Shown here in pieces: positions 1 through 7,390 of a stretch of 17,684 bases of DNA; the first letter of the stretch is position 1; each line of letters opens with the position of its first letter. The stretch is from Desulforhopalus sp. (GTDB lineage Bacteria > Desulfobacterota > Desulfobulbia > Desulfobulbales > Desulfocapsaceae), in NCBI GenBank assembly GCA_023231425.1, contig JALNVI010000060.1, forward strand, positions 1 to 17,684. Reading direction: 5' to 3'. The translations under genes were made by a program, and so were the position numbers. Below the pieces are notes generated by a model, which did not search any database, was not told the DNA's origin, and was given only the letters and a program-made list of their open reading frames with translations.

Positions 1-1
1 A

Positions 2-139
2 AAGGAATATGATTCTTGTAATGCTCAGGGCACAGCGGCTGTCAGACGGGAATTTACAGAAAAGGTCACCCAAAAAGCATTGAAGCATTGCAGGCCGTAC
101 GAAAGAGGCTCCGACCTGGAGGGTCAGCTGAGACTGTAA
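2..139 (+). CDS. Possible 3' end of an unrecognised gene (5' end outside window)
   Basis: A frame is open from the first bases of the window through 45 codons to a TAA at 137-139. The encoded tail is hydrophilic, with mixed charge and two cysteines, and contains RREFTEKVTQKALKHC. It does not resemble the C-terminus of acetate kinase, the usual partner of pta. An open run of 45 codons is only weak evidence, since it arises by chance fairly often. The amino-acid mix looks more natural than that of the Arg/Lys-rich frame overlapping it at 88-309. Function unknown. Confidence 0.3.
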   Translation, partial: KEYDSCNAQGTAAVRREFTEKVTQKALKHCRPYERGSDLEGQLRL

Positions 140-140
140 A

Positions 141-251
141 ATGTCGATTTACCTCTGCAAAAAAAACATTTGTCAGGCAAAGGTCTATGACTGGATTGAC
201 AAAGACAATCAAAAGGAGGAAAACTCTACACGTATCTGCAGGGTATGGTAA
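141..251 (+). CDS. Possible 36-residue ORF, unrecognised
   Basis: An ATG lies one base after the stop of the preceding open frame and opens a 36-codon frame ending in TAA at 249-251. The product starts MSIYLCKKNICQAKVYDWID and has three cysteines and no membrane segment. No clear Shine-Dalgarno sequence is visible. It could be a translationally coupled small protein, a frameshifted continuation of the upstream frame, or chance. The rest of the stretch to 314 shows nothing identifiable. Confidence 0.15.
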   Translation: MSIYLCKKNICQAKVYDWIDKDNQKEENSTRICRVW

Positions 252-314
252 ACGTCGCTGGAAAGGCGGTAAATGCAGACGAAGCGCAAGGATAAGGCTG
301 CCTTGGTGATAAAT

Positions 315-392
315 GGGGACCTTGAATAAATTCATGCTCTCTTCTTTTTGAGTGATATCTGCATATACTATGCGTAAAGAGAGCAAACAAAA
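315..392 (+). repeat. Isolated left arm of the intergenic repeat plus hairpin
   Basis: GGGGACCTTGAATAA at 315-329 nearly repeats GGGGATCTTGAATAA at 393-407, which begins repeat copy A. Between them lies a 9-bp perfect stem, TGCTCTCTT (335-343) with AAGAGAGCA (377-385). Its loop contains a smaller stem, GCATA (361-365) with TATGC (369-373). It looks like a truncated or tandem neighbour of copy A. No matching right arm was found. Confidence 0.5.
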
Positions 393-530
393 GGGGATCT
401 TGAATAATCTGTTTTTTCGCCCATCTTCTTCAGTATATATAAACAATATTTCTGCGAAACAATATCCCTGCGGTAAATTTTCTTCTGTGCCTCGAATATG
501 AACGAAATACAATATTATTCAAGGTCTCAT
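393..530 (+). repeat. Intergenic repeat, copy A
   Basis: First full copy of a repeat family seen four times in this window, always on the same strand. The core at 468-512 (CTGCGGTAAATTTTC, then GAATATGAACGAAATACAA) is nearly identical in all copies. The ends are inverted repeats: GGGATCTTGAATAAT (394-408) against ATTATTCAAGGTCTC (514-528), 13 of 15 paired. The part between left arm and core differs from copies B-D and lacks the TCGGAG hairpin. It ends about 25 bases before the pta start. Confidence 0.8.
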
Positions 531-553
531 TATGGCTTCGTTAAGGATAATCA

Positions 554-2659
554 ATGTCGAAAAATTTATATATTACTGCGCTGGAACCTAACAGTGGCAT
601 CTCTCTGGTGGCCCTTGGAGTGATGGAGTTTCTCGTACGAAACCTGGGACGTGTCGCTGTTTTCCGTCCGATAATCAACACGGAATATGGTACCGATGGG
701 GAAGATAATATTCTCCATTTGCTCTCAACGTATTACAATCTTGATATTGAGTATCGTCGGATGTATGCCTATACCTTTGACGAAGCTCGGACACTCGTTG
801 CGGATAAAAAAAATGACAAACTCCTTGAGGGGGTTCTTGAACGCTATAAAAATCTGGAAGACGAGTTTGATTTCGTCCTCTGCCTGGGTACAGATTTTGC
901 CAGCGACTCGGCAGCCTTTGAGTTTGAACTCAACGTTGAAATTGCCAACAATCTGAATTGCCCGGTGTTGATGCTTACTAATGCGCACCAGGGATCTGTT
1001 GAAGGTGTTGTTCAGTCGTGCCGGTTTGCTCTGGAATCTTTCGCGGAAAAAGGGTCGAAAATTCTGGCGCTCATCGTCAACAGAACTCCGACCAGCCTGC
1101 AGCAGGATATGTTGCAGGCTCTTCAGGACAGGTTGCAGAATCAAATAGAGCTGATCTATTCGATCCCTTTTGAAGAGGCCCTTGACCGACCGACAATGGC
1201 TGAGATTGCCAGGGCGCTGGACGCGACAGTAATCTATGGCAGCCAGCTGTTGAATAAACCGGTGTCCCGTTTTGTTATCGCGGCAATGAACTTAAAAAAT
1301 TTATTGCCAACAATCGAGAACGATAATCTCATTATCACCACGGTTGACCGGGTTGATGTTATTCTCGGCATGCTGGCCGCATCCCGGTCGTCAAACATGC
1401 CCAATATCGGCGGCATGGTCCTTACCAGATATCTGGAACCTGACGAAAGTCTGCGCAATCTTCTCCTCGGGACTGACGACCTGGTACCTATCCTTAGCGT
1501 GAAGGAGGATACCTTTACCACAGCGACGAAGATAACCGCTATTCACAACTCTATCAGCCCTGATTCGACACTGAAAATCGCCTCTGGCCTGGGGCTGTTT
1601 GAGTCCAGTGTGAATACGACGGAGCTAAGAAAAAAAATTGTTGGGTACAGTTTACTGTTTACCACCCCGAAGATGTTCGAATTTAGTCTGGTCAAGCGTG
1701 CCCGCGCTTTTAAACAGACGATAGTATTGCCTGAAGGGGAAGATGAGCGGATATTGCGGGCGGCGGAAATCCTTATTCATCGGGAGGTGGTGGAGATTAT
1801 CCTGCTTGGGAGGGTTCATGCGATCAAAAGCAAGATTTTAAGTCTTGGTCTGGCTCTTGAGGGTGTTAAAATTATTGATCCGGTAGATTCGGATCTTCTT
1901 GATGACTATGCTGCAACCTATTTTGCACTGAGAAAACATAAGGGGATTACGCCGGATAATGCCCGGGATGTGATGTCAGCCGTCAATTACTTCGGGACCA
2001 TGATGGTTTATAAAGGGGATGCGGACGGCATGGTGTCTGGTGCGGTTCACTCTACACTTAACACGGTGCGGCCTTCTCTTGAATTTGTAAAAACGAAACC
2101 CGGCAGCACAATTATGTCGTCAGTGTTTTTCATGTGTCTTGATGACCGGGTGCTGGCGTACGGTGACTGTGCCGTTAATCCCCGGCCGACAGCAGAACAG
2201 CTTGCTGAGATAGCAATTGAATCTGCAAAAACAGCTGTGCTGTTCGGAATAAGACCTTATGTCGCCATGCTGTCCTACTCTTCCGGAACATCCGGTATTG
2301 GCGAAGAGGTTGAGAAAGTTAAAAAGGCAACAGCGATTGCTCACAAGCTGGCGCCTGATCTGTTGCTTGAAGGGCCTATTCAGTATGATGCAGCGGTTGA
2401 CCCCATAGTTGCCAAAACGAAAATGCCGCACAGTAAAGTGGCCGGAAAGGCGACTGTCTTTATCTTTCCTGATCTCAATACCGGCAACAATACCTATAAA
2501 GCTGTGCAGCGTTCGGCCGGTGCTGTGGCTATCGGTCCTATTATGCAGGGCCTGAATAAACCGGTAAACGACCTCAGCCGTGGCTGTGTAGTCACAGACA
2601 TCGTGAACACCGTGGCAATTACTGCTATTCAGGCTCAGGCGGAGAAAAAATTGATCTAA
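554..2659 (+). CDS. pta: Phosphate acetyltransferase, long three-domain form
   Basis: Pta interconverts acetyl-CoA plus phosphate with acetyl-phosphate plus CoA in the cytoplasm, the step paired with acetate kinase for making or activating acetate. The 701-residue product has the long architecture. A BioD-like P-loop domain starts MSKNLYITALEPNSGISLVA (about residues 1-200). A DRTGG-type middle domain follows (about 210-325). The catalytic PTA_PTB domain runs from about 375 to the end, opening FEFSLVKRARAFKQTIVLPE and closing with GPIMQGLNKPVNDLSRGC. Length matches the E. coli-type enzyme (about 710). The start is set by AAGGA at 543-547, six bases upstream. Repeat copies A and B flank the gene. 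No terminator is evident after the stop, and no ackA lies in the window. Confidence 0.97.
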   Translation: MSKNLYITALEPNSGISLVALGVMEFLVRNLGRVAVFRPIINTEYGTDGEDNILHLLSTYYNLDIEYRRMYAYTFDEARTLVADKKNDKLLEGVLERYKNLEDEFDFVLCLGTDFASDSAAFEFELNVEIANNLNCPVLMLTNAHQGSVEGVVQSCRFALESFAEKGSKILALIVNRTPTSLQQDMLQALQDRLQNQIELIYSIPFEEALDRPTMAEIARALDATVIYGSQLLNKPVSRFVIAAMNLKNLLPTIENDNLIITTVDRVDVILGMLAASRSSNMPNIGGMVLTRYLEPDESLRNLLLGTDDLVPILSVKEDTFTTATKITAIHNSISPDSTLKIASGLGLFESSVNTTELRKKIVGYSLLFTTPKMFEFSLVKRARAFKQTIVLPEGEDERILRAAEILIHREVVEIILLGRVHAIKSKILSLGLALEGVKIIDPVDSDLLDDYAATYFALRKHKGITPDNARDVMSAVNYFGTMMVYKGDADGMVSGAVHSTLNTVRPSLEFVKTKPGSTIMSSVFFMCLDDRVLAYGDCAVNPRPTAEQLAEIAIESAKTAVLFGIRPYVAMLSYSSGTSGIGEEVEKVKKATAIAHKLAPDLLLEGPIQYDAAVDPIVAKTKMPHSKVAGKATVFIFPDLNTGNNTYKAVQRSAGAVAIGPIMQGLNKPVNDLSRGCVVTDIVNTVAITAIQAQAEKKLI

Positions 2660-2665
2660 CTTACA

Positions 2666-2828
2666 GGGAAGATCGAAATAACCAGTCTTTTGCCTCTCTT
2701 CTTCGTTACAGTCAAAAAATTATCCTCGGAGGTAAGTGCCAGACTCCGATATCAAAGTTATGTCTGCGGTAAATTTTCCCCTGTGCCTTGAATATGAACG
2801 AAAAGCAAGGTTCTTCTTCAAGGGACAC
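2666..2828 (+). repeat. Intergenic repeat, copy B
   Basis: It starts seven bases after the pta stop. The left arm GGGAAGATCGAAATAACC (2666-2683) partly pairs with the right end GGTTCTTCTTCAAGGGAC, which carries an extra TTC. It contains the conserved core (2764-2808) and a 6-bp hairpin TCGGAG (2726-2731) with CTCCGA (2744-2749). The middle (TTCTTCGTTACAGTCAAAAA) is shared with copy C. Confidence 0.85.
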
Positions 2829-2903
2829 GGCAGGGTACCCTGTAATAATATCTTCACCTCGTTTTCTGCCTGGGTGCCTTGTCTCCTTTAGAGATAGATT
2901 CTA

Positions 2904-3008
2904 CCACAGATCCAGGGGAATCAAACAACGGCAGTTGCTGTCCCCTGTGGTCACAGAGATGTGGTCTCAGCGGGCAGGTAGAAAATATCAGATTTTTTCT
3001 GCAGAAAA
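2904..3008. other. Palindrome-rich stretch in the pta-grpE gap
   Basis: CAGGGGA (2913-2919) pairs with TCCCCTG (2941-2947), with CAAC/GTTG (2926-2929/2934-2937) inside the loop. CCACAG (2904-2909) can instead pair with CTGTGG (2945-2950), so two folds compete. CTGTG-GT-CACAG follows at 2945-2956, and a perfect 14-bp palindrome TTTTCTGCAGAAAA lies at 2995-3008. No gene is convincing between 2829 and 3194. This could be a small RNA, an operator region or a decayed mobile-element end. Confidence 0.35.
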
Positions 3009-3194
3009 CAATATATCTGTTGCAATCTGTAAATCTCTTTTAAAAATATGCCGGATAGAGACTTCATTTCTCTCCTGGCTATTCAAATGGCGTTGGTCAA
3101 TGCGAGATGAAAACCACAGGATCCGATTGCTTTTCTCATAAAATCCCCTCTTCCTTCTCCTCAGACTGGCTCTCGTTTTTTCCTTTGCCAATTC

Positions 3195-3222
3195 TTGACA
3201 AAGACTGACCCTTACTTATTTT
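3195..3222 (+). promoter_or_regulatory. Candidate sigma-70-like promoter for grpE-dnaK
   Basis: A perfect TTGACA (3195-3200) is followed after 16 bases by TATTTT (3217-3222), a fair -10. It lies about 60 bases before the grpE start. No CIRCE element (HrcA site) and no good heat-shock-sigma consensus was seen here. Confidence 0.4.
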
Positions 3223-3281
3223 TCCCCCTGTTAATGGTGAAATGTTAAACAACTTATTGAATGAATCGGGCAGGAGGTTAC

Positions 3282-3890
3282 ATGAGTAAAATAGAGAAAG
3301 AAAATGATACTCCAGGGATGGAGCAGGCAAAGAGCGATCCGACGCAGGAAGGTGCGGAGCAACCGCTCACCGGTACTGCCGCAGAAGATGCTGGTGTAGA
3401 GGAACCTCTTGAATCGCAGCTGGCAAAGGCAAAAGAAGAGGTCGCCAGTCTCAAGGACAGGCTGTTGCGGTCGGCTGCAGAGAACGACAATTTTAAGAAA
3501 CGTCTGGAGCGAGAGAAAATTGCCAGCCTGAAGTACGCCGGAGAGACAATCTTTCGCGAGATTCTGCCCTCAACAGACAATCTTGAACGGGCAGTCAGCC
3601 AGGGGACGGCGGAAGGTTTAGATGCGGAAACCAGACAGAAGGCGCTGATTGAGGGGGTGCAGATGACTCTCAAGAGCCTGATGGCAACCCTTGCCAAATT
3701 TGAGGTGAAGCCGATTGAAAGTGTTGGCAAACCCTTTGATCCTCAGCATCAGGAAGCACTGGTGATGGAGGCGAGCGAGACAGTCCCGGCACAGCATGTG
3801 GTCAATGAATATGAGAAGGGTTTCTGGTATAAAGATCGGCTGCTGCGTCCGGCAAAAGTTATTGTTTCTTCTGGTAAGGATAACGGTTGA
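3282..3890 (+). CDS. grpE: GrpE, nucleotide exchange factor of DnaK
   Basis: GrpE releases ADP from DnaK and so drives the Hsp70 folding cycle in the cytoplasm. The 202-residue product has an acidic, disordered N-terminus (about 1-45), a long coiled coil (about 45-110, with LKDRLLRSAAENDNFKKRLE) and the C-terminal beta domain. That domain carries the family signature around ETVPAQHVVNEYEKGFWYKD and RLLRPAKVIV. I chose ATG 3282 because AGGAGG (3272-3277) lies just upstream. An in-frame ATG at 3261 has no such site. dnaK follows 112 bases later, so the two probably form an operon. hrcA and dnaJ are not adjacent. Confidence 0.95.
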   Translation: MSKIEKENDTPGMEQAKSDPTQEGAEQPLTGTAAEDAGVEEPLESQLAKAKEEVASLKDRLLRSAAENDNFKKRLEREKIASLKYAGETIFREILPSTDNLERAVSQGTAEGLDAETRQKALIEGVQMTLKSLMATLAKFEVKPIESVGKPFDPQHQEALVMEASETVPAQHVVNEYEKGFWYKDRLLRPAKVIVSSGKDNG

Positions 3891-3916
3891 GACCCGCTGG
3901 AAACAAGAGCTGCAGC

Positions 3917-3947
3917 CTTGACTTTAAGCGCAGAATGAGCACCTTTA
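3917..3947 (+). promoter_or_regulatory. Weak candidate heat-shock-type promoter for dnaK
   Basis: In the grpE-dnaK gap, CTTGACT (3917-3923) and CACCTTTA (3940-3947), 16 bases apart, loosely resemble the sigma-32 consensus (CTTGAAA and CCCCATnT). The match is imperfect. It could supply extra dnaK transcript relative to grpE. Confidence 0.25.
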
Positions 3948-4002
3948 ATGCGTATTGAAATGGATAAATTTTTTATAACCAGTAAAATATAGGAGAAAAA
4001 TT

Positions 4003-5910
4003 ATGGGTAAAATTATTGGCATTGACCTCGGGACTACCAACTCCTGTGTGGCAATTATGGAAGGCGGTGAACCAAAAGTAATCGCCAACATTGAAGGAAA
4101 TCGAACGACACCGTCTGTTGTCGCTTTCACAGATAATGGTGAACGTCTCGTTGGCCAGGTGGCAAAGCGTCAGGCTGTCACCAACCCGACCCGTACGCTC
4201 TATGCGGTAAAACGTCTTATCGGACGTCAGTTCAGTGACGCTGAGGTACAGCGTTCCATTGACATCAGCCCTTTCAAGATTGTTGAGGGTAAAAATGGTG
4301 CCGTAAATGTGGAAGTGGAAGGCAGGGATTATCGTCCTGCAGAAATTTCCGCCATGGTACTGGGCAAGATGAAGCAGACCGCTGAAGAGTATCTCGGTGA
4401 ACCGGTAACCGAAGCAGTTGTTACCGTCCCTGCCTACTTCAACGATTCTCAGCGTCAGGCTACCAAAGACGCCGGGAAGATTGCAGGGCTGAACGTACAG
4501 AGGATTATCAACGAACCGACCGCAGCTTCTCTGGCTTATGGGCTTGATAAGAAAGGTGAAGAGAAAATCGCTGTATTTGACCTCGGTGGTGGTACCTTCG
4601 ATGTCTCTATCCTTGAGATTGGCGACGGTGTGTTTGAAGTAAAATCTACCAACGGTGATACATTCCTTGGTGGTGAAGACTTCGATATGCGTATCGTCAA
4701 CTGGATGGCAGACGAGTTCAAACGTCAGCAGGGCATTGACCTGCGCGGTGACAAGATGGCACTGCAGCGGCTGAAAGAAGAGGCTGAAAAGGCCAAGATG
4801 GAACTTTCTTCCACTAAAGAGACCGACATCAACCTGCCGTTTATCACCGCAGACGCATCCGGCCCGAAACACTTGAACCTCAAGCTGTCTCGTGCCAAAC
4901 TTGAAACCCTCGTAGAGGATCTTATTGAGCGGACCGTCGGTCCCTGTAAAACTGCGTTGAAAGACGCCGGGCTCTCCCCCTCAGAAATCAATGAGGTTAT
5001 CCTCGTTGGTGGTATGAGCCGGATGCCTAAAGTTCAGGAAAAAGTAAAAGAGATCTTCGGCAAAGACCCGCATAAAGGTGTAAATCCTGACGAAGTTGTA
5101 GCTATCGGTGCTGCAATTCAGGGTGGGGTCCTTCAGGGCGACGTCAAAGACGTTTTGCTCCTCGACGTTACACCTCTGTCTCTTGGTATTGAAACCCTCG
5201 GCGGTGTGACCACCAAGCTGATTGAGAAAAACACCACTGTTCCGACCAAGAAAAGTCAGGTCTTCTCTACTGCTGCGGATAACCAGCCGACTGTTTCTAT
5301 TCATGTGCTTCAGGGTGAGCGTGAAATGGCACAGGATAACAAAACGATCGGTCGTTTTGACCTTTCTGATATCCCGTCGGCACCGCGTGGAGTCCCGCAG
5401 GTTGAGGTGACTTTTGACCTCGATGCCAACGGTATTCTGTCGGTCTCCGCCAAGGATCTCGGCACCGGAAAAGAGCAATCGATCAAGATCACTGCTTCCT
5501 CTGGCCTTACCAAAGAAGAGATCGACCGGATGACGAAGGATGCTGAACTGCATGCAGATGAAGATAAGAAACACAAAGAGCTGGTTGAGGCACGGAATAA
5601 CGCTGACGCTCTGGTTCACGCAACTGAGAAAAGCATGAAGGACCTTGGTGACAAGGTGGATGCTGATACCAAAGCCAATGTTGACCGTGAGATTGAGAAT
5701 GTCAAAAAGGTAAAAGATGGTGATGACCTGGCGGCTATTACTGCCGCAGTTGAATCTCTGACTCAGGCCTCTCACAAACTGGCTGAAATGATGTATAAAA
5801 AGGCCTCTCAGGATGACCCTGAAGGTGGCGCAGGTGCCGCTGGTGGTGACGCTGGCAAGAAAGGCGGAGACGATGATGTCGTAGACGCCGATTTTGAAGA
5901 GGTGAAGTAA
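4003..5910 (+). CDS. dnaK: Chaperone DnaK (Hsp70)
   Basis: DnaK is the cytoplasmic Hsp70 that binds unfolded chains and cycles with GrpE and a DnaJ partner. The 635-residue product is full length. The ATPase domain shows IDLGTTNS near the N-terminus, DLGGGTFD at about residues 193-200 and VGGMSRMP at about 335-342. The linker DVLLLDVTPLSLGIETLGG leads into the substrate-binding domain. The C-terminus has the usual Gly/Asp-rich tail ending DVVDADFEEVK, close to the EEVD-like bacterial ending. AGGAGA (3991-3996) sits six bases before the ATG. Minus-strand frames over the gene are shadows. A strong terminator follows 30 bases after the stop. Confidence 0.98.
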   Translation: MGKIIGIDLGTTNSCVAIMEGGEPKVIANIEGNRTTPSVVAFTDNGERLVGQVAKRQAVTNPTRTLYAVKRLIGRQFSDAEVQRSIDISPFKIVEGKNGAVNVEVEGRDYRPAEISAMVLGKMKQTAEEYLGEPVTEAVVTVPAYFNDSQRQATKDAGKIAGLNVQRIINEPTAASLAYGLDKKGEEKIAVFDLGGGTFDVSILEIGDGVFEVKSTNGDTFLGGEDFDMRIVNWMADEFKRQQGIDLRGDKMALQRLKEEAEKAKMELSSTKETDINLPFITADASGPKHLNLKLSRAKLETLVEDLIERTVGPCKTALKDAGLSPSEINEVILVGGMSRMPKVQEKVKEIFGKDPHKGVNPDEVVAIGAAIQGGVLQGDVKDVLLLDVTPLSLGIETLGGVTTKLIEKNTTVPTKKSQVFSTAADNQPTVSIHVLQGEREMAQDNKTIGRFDLSDIPSAPRGVPQVEVTFDLDANGILSVSAKDLGTGKEQSIKITASSGLTKEEIDRMTKDAELHADEDKKHKELVEARNNADALVHATEKSMKDLGDKVDADTKANVDREIENVKKVKDGDDLAAITAAVESLTQASHKLAEMMYKKASQDDPEGGAGAAGGDAGKKGGDDDVVDADFEEVK

Positions 5911-5940
5911 CAGGTCGCCTGAGCAATCAGGATTGACGAG

Positions 5941-5978
5941 ACGGAGCGGGAAGAGTAATCTTCCCGCTCCGTTTTTTT
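5941..5978 (+). terminator. Rho-independent terminator after dnaK
   Basis: A perfect 14-bp stem, ACGGAGCGGGAAGA (5941-5954) with TCTTCCCGCTCCGT (5959-5972), has a GTAA loop and runs into seven T. It ends the grpE-dnaK transcript. Confidence 0.95.
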
Positions 5979-6025
5979 ATTTTTACTGCAATTAAATGCG
6001 TCCCTCAGACGACGCTTTCTTTTCA

Positions 6026-6165
6026 GGGAACATCGAACAACCAGTCTTTCGCTTATTTTCTTCGTTACAGCCAAAAATTTATCCTCGGAGTATCAAAGTT
6101 ATGCCTGTGGTAAATTTTCTTCTGTGCCTGGAATATGAACGAAATACAAGGTTCTTCAATGGGTC
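6026..6165 (+). repeat. Intergenic repeat, copy C (runs into trpS)
   Basis: Left arm GGGAACATCGAACAACC (6026-6042), core at 6105-6149, right end GGTTCTTCAATGGGTCC (6150-6166). Compared with B, 18 bases are missing after TCGGAG (6085-6090), which removes the right half of the internal hairpin. The right end overlaps the possible start codons and ribosome site of trpS. Confidence 0.85.
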
Positions 6166-7154
6166 CTCTATTCATCAAAAAAAATACCATGAAAATACTC
6201 TCAGGAATACAGCCCTCTGGTCAGCTCCATCTCGGTAACTACTTCGGTATGATCAAGCCCATGCTCGCTATGCAGGAGGGCAACGACTACTACGTCTTTA
6301 TCGCTAACTACCATGCTATGACTTCTGTCCATGATGGCGGGAAGCTGGCGCAGGGGACCCTCGATGTGGCCTCCGATTTTCTCGCCATGGGGCTTGATCC
6401 CGAGCGCTGTATCTTCTGGGCACAATCCGATATTCCGGAGGTGCAGGAACTTGCCTGGGTGCTCTCCACCATCACTCCCATGGGGTTGATTGAACGCTGC
6501 CACGGTTATAAAGACAAGGTGGCGAAGGGGATTGTGGCAAGCCATGGTCTGTTCTCTTATCCCGTGCTGATGGCCGCTGACATTCTCCTCTATCAGCCGG
6601 ATATCGTTCCAGTGGGTAAAGATCAGAAACAGCATATTGAGGTGGCGCGAGATATTGCCACCAGGTTCAACAACCAGTTTGGGGAGACTTTCAAGCTGCC
6701 GGAGCCGGGGATCAGCGAAACAACCGCCATTGTTCCGGGGCTGGATGGCCAAAAAATGTCGAAATCCTACGGCAATACAATTCCAATTTTTCTTGAAGGC
6801 AAGCCGTTGAAAAAACGGGTAATGGCTATTGAAACGGATGCCACTCCGGTGGAAGATCCCAAAGACCCCGATACCTGCAATCTCTACGCGCTCCTGAAGC
6901 TTTTTGCGGCGCCGAAGCGTTTGCAGGAGATTCGCGACCTCTATCTCAATGGCGGGGCGGCCTATGGGTATCTGAAACTGGAGCTGCTTGAGTTGCTCAA
7001 CGAGAAATTTGGTGTGGCGAGAGAGAAGAAAAAAGAGTTCCTGGCCGATCCGGGAGAAGTGCGCAATATCCTGAGGAAGGGTGCCGGGAAGGCACGGGAG
7101 AAGGGCCTGCCGATTCTTGAAGATGTCAGGCGGAAGGTGGGGATCACTTATTGA
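6159..7154 (+). CDS. trpS: Tryptophanyl-tRNA synthetase
   Basis: TrpS charges tRNA-Trp with tryptophan using ATP and is a class Ic synthetase of the cytoplasm. The HIGH-type motif appears as PSGQLHLGNYFG and the KMSKS loop as GQKMSKSYGN, about 175 residues later. Both are intact, and the total length fits the family (about 320-340). The start is uncertain. The conserved family sequence begins at ATG 6189 (MKILSGIQPSG, 321 aa), which has no visible ribosome site. ATG 6159 (331 aa) has AAGG (6148-6151) seven bases upstream and is my choice. ATG 6135 lies inside repeat copy C. From 6135 or 6159 the first residues would be encoded by repeat DNA. The gene is probably transcribed alone. Confidence 0.95.
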   Translation: MGPLFIKKNTMKILSGIQPSGQLHLGNYFGMIKPMLAMQEGNDYYVFIANYHAMTSVHDGGKLAQGTLDVASDFLAMGLDPERCIFWAQSDIPEVQELAWVLSTITPMGLIERCHGYKDKVAKGIVASHGLFSYPVLMAADILLYQPDIVPVGKDQKQHIEVARDIATRFNNQFGETFKLPEPGISETTAIVPGLDGQKMSKSYGNTIPIFLEGKPLKKRVMAIETDATPVEDPKDPDTCNLYALLKLFAAPKRLQEIRDLYLNGGAAYGYLKLELLELLNEKFGVAREKKKEFLADPGEVRNILRKGAGKAREKGLPILEDVRRKVGITY

Positions 7155-7161
7155 TACTTCA

Positions 7162-7310
7162 GGAAACATCGAATAATCGTCCATCTCCTTTGTCACAGTC
7201 AAAAAAATATCCTCGGAGGTAAGTGCTATACTCCGATATCAACCAGGGCTGGAATAAATTTTCTCCTGTGCTTCGAATATGAACGAAATACAAGATTATT
7301 CAAGGTGCCC
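7162..7310 (+). repeat. Intergenic repeat, copy D (best-preserved ends)
   Basis: It starts seven bases after the trpS stop. The ends GGAAACATCGAATAATC (7162-7178) and GATTATTCAAGGTGCCC (7294-7310) form an inverted repeat, with an unbroken GAATAATC/GATTATTC pairing on the inner side. The internal hairpin TCGGAG (7213-7218)/CTCCGA (7231-7236) and the core (7249-7293) are present. Total 149 bases. Confidence 0.85.
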
Positions 7311-7321
7311 TTAAAAAGATA

Positions 7322-7363
7322 AAAAAGGCCGATTGCCAGGATGTTCTGGAAATCGGCCTTTTT
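7322..7363. terminator. Bidirectional terminator between trpS and the minus-strand gene
   Basis: AAAAAGGCCGATT (7322-7334) pairs with AATCGGCCTTTTT (7351-7363). CCAG/CTGG (7336-7339/7346-7349) extends the stem past one mismatch. A-run and T-run on opposite sides let it work on both strands of this convergent pair. Confidence 0.9.
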
Positions 7364-7390
7364 ATTGCGATGCCCTCTAAAGAAGATGAC

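Noticed and set aside
88..309. 73-codon plus-strand frame rich in Arg and Lys
   Set aside because: Composition is typical of an unselected frame. It overlaps two other frames with more protein-like composition and has no ribosome site.
2788..3141. 117-codon plus-strand frame between pta and grpE
   Set aside because: It starts inside repeat copy B, crosses the palindromic stretch, has no ribosome site and no recognisable domain or natural composition.
3973..4872. 299-codon minus-strand frame opposite dnaK, and other long antisense frames over dnaK, trpS and sucD
   Set aside because: These are shadows of strongly biased codon use in well-identified genes. None has a ribosome site or a recognised domain.
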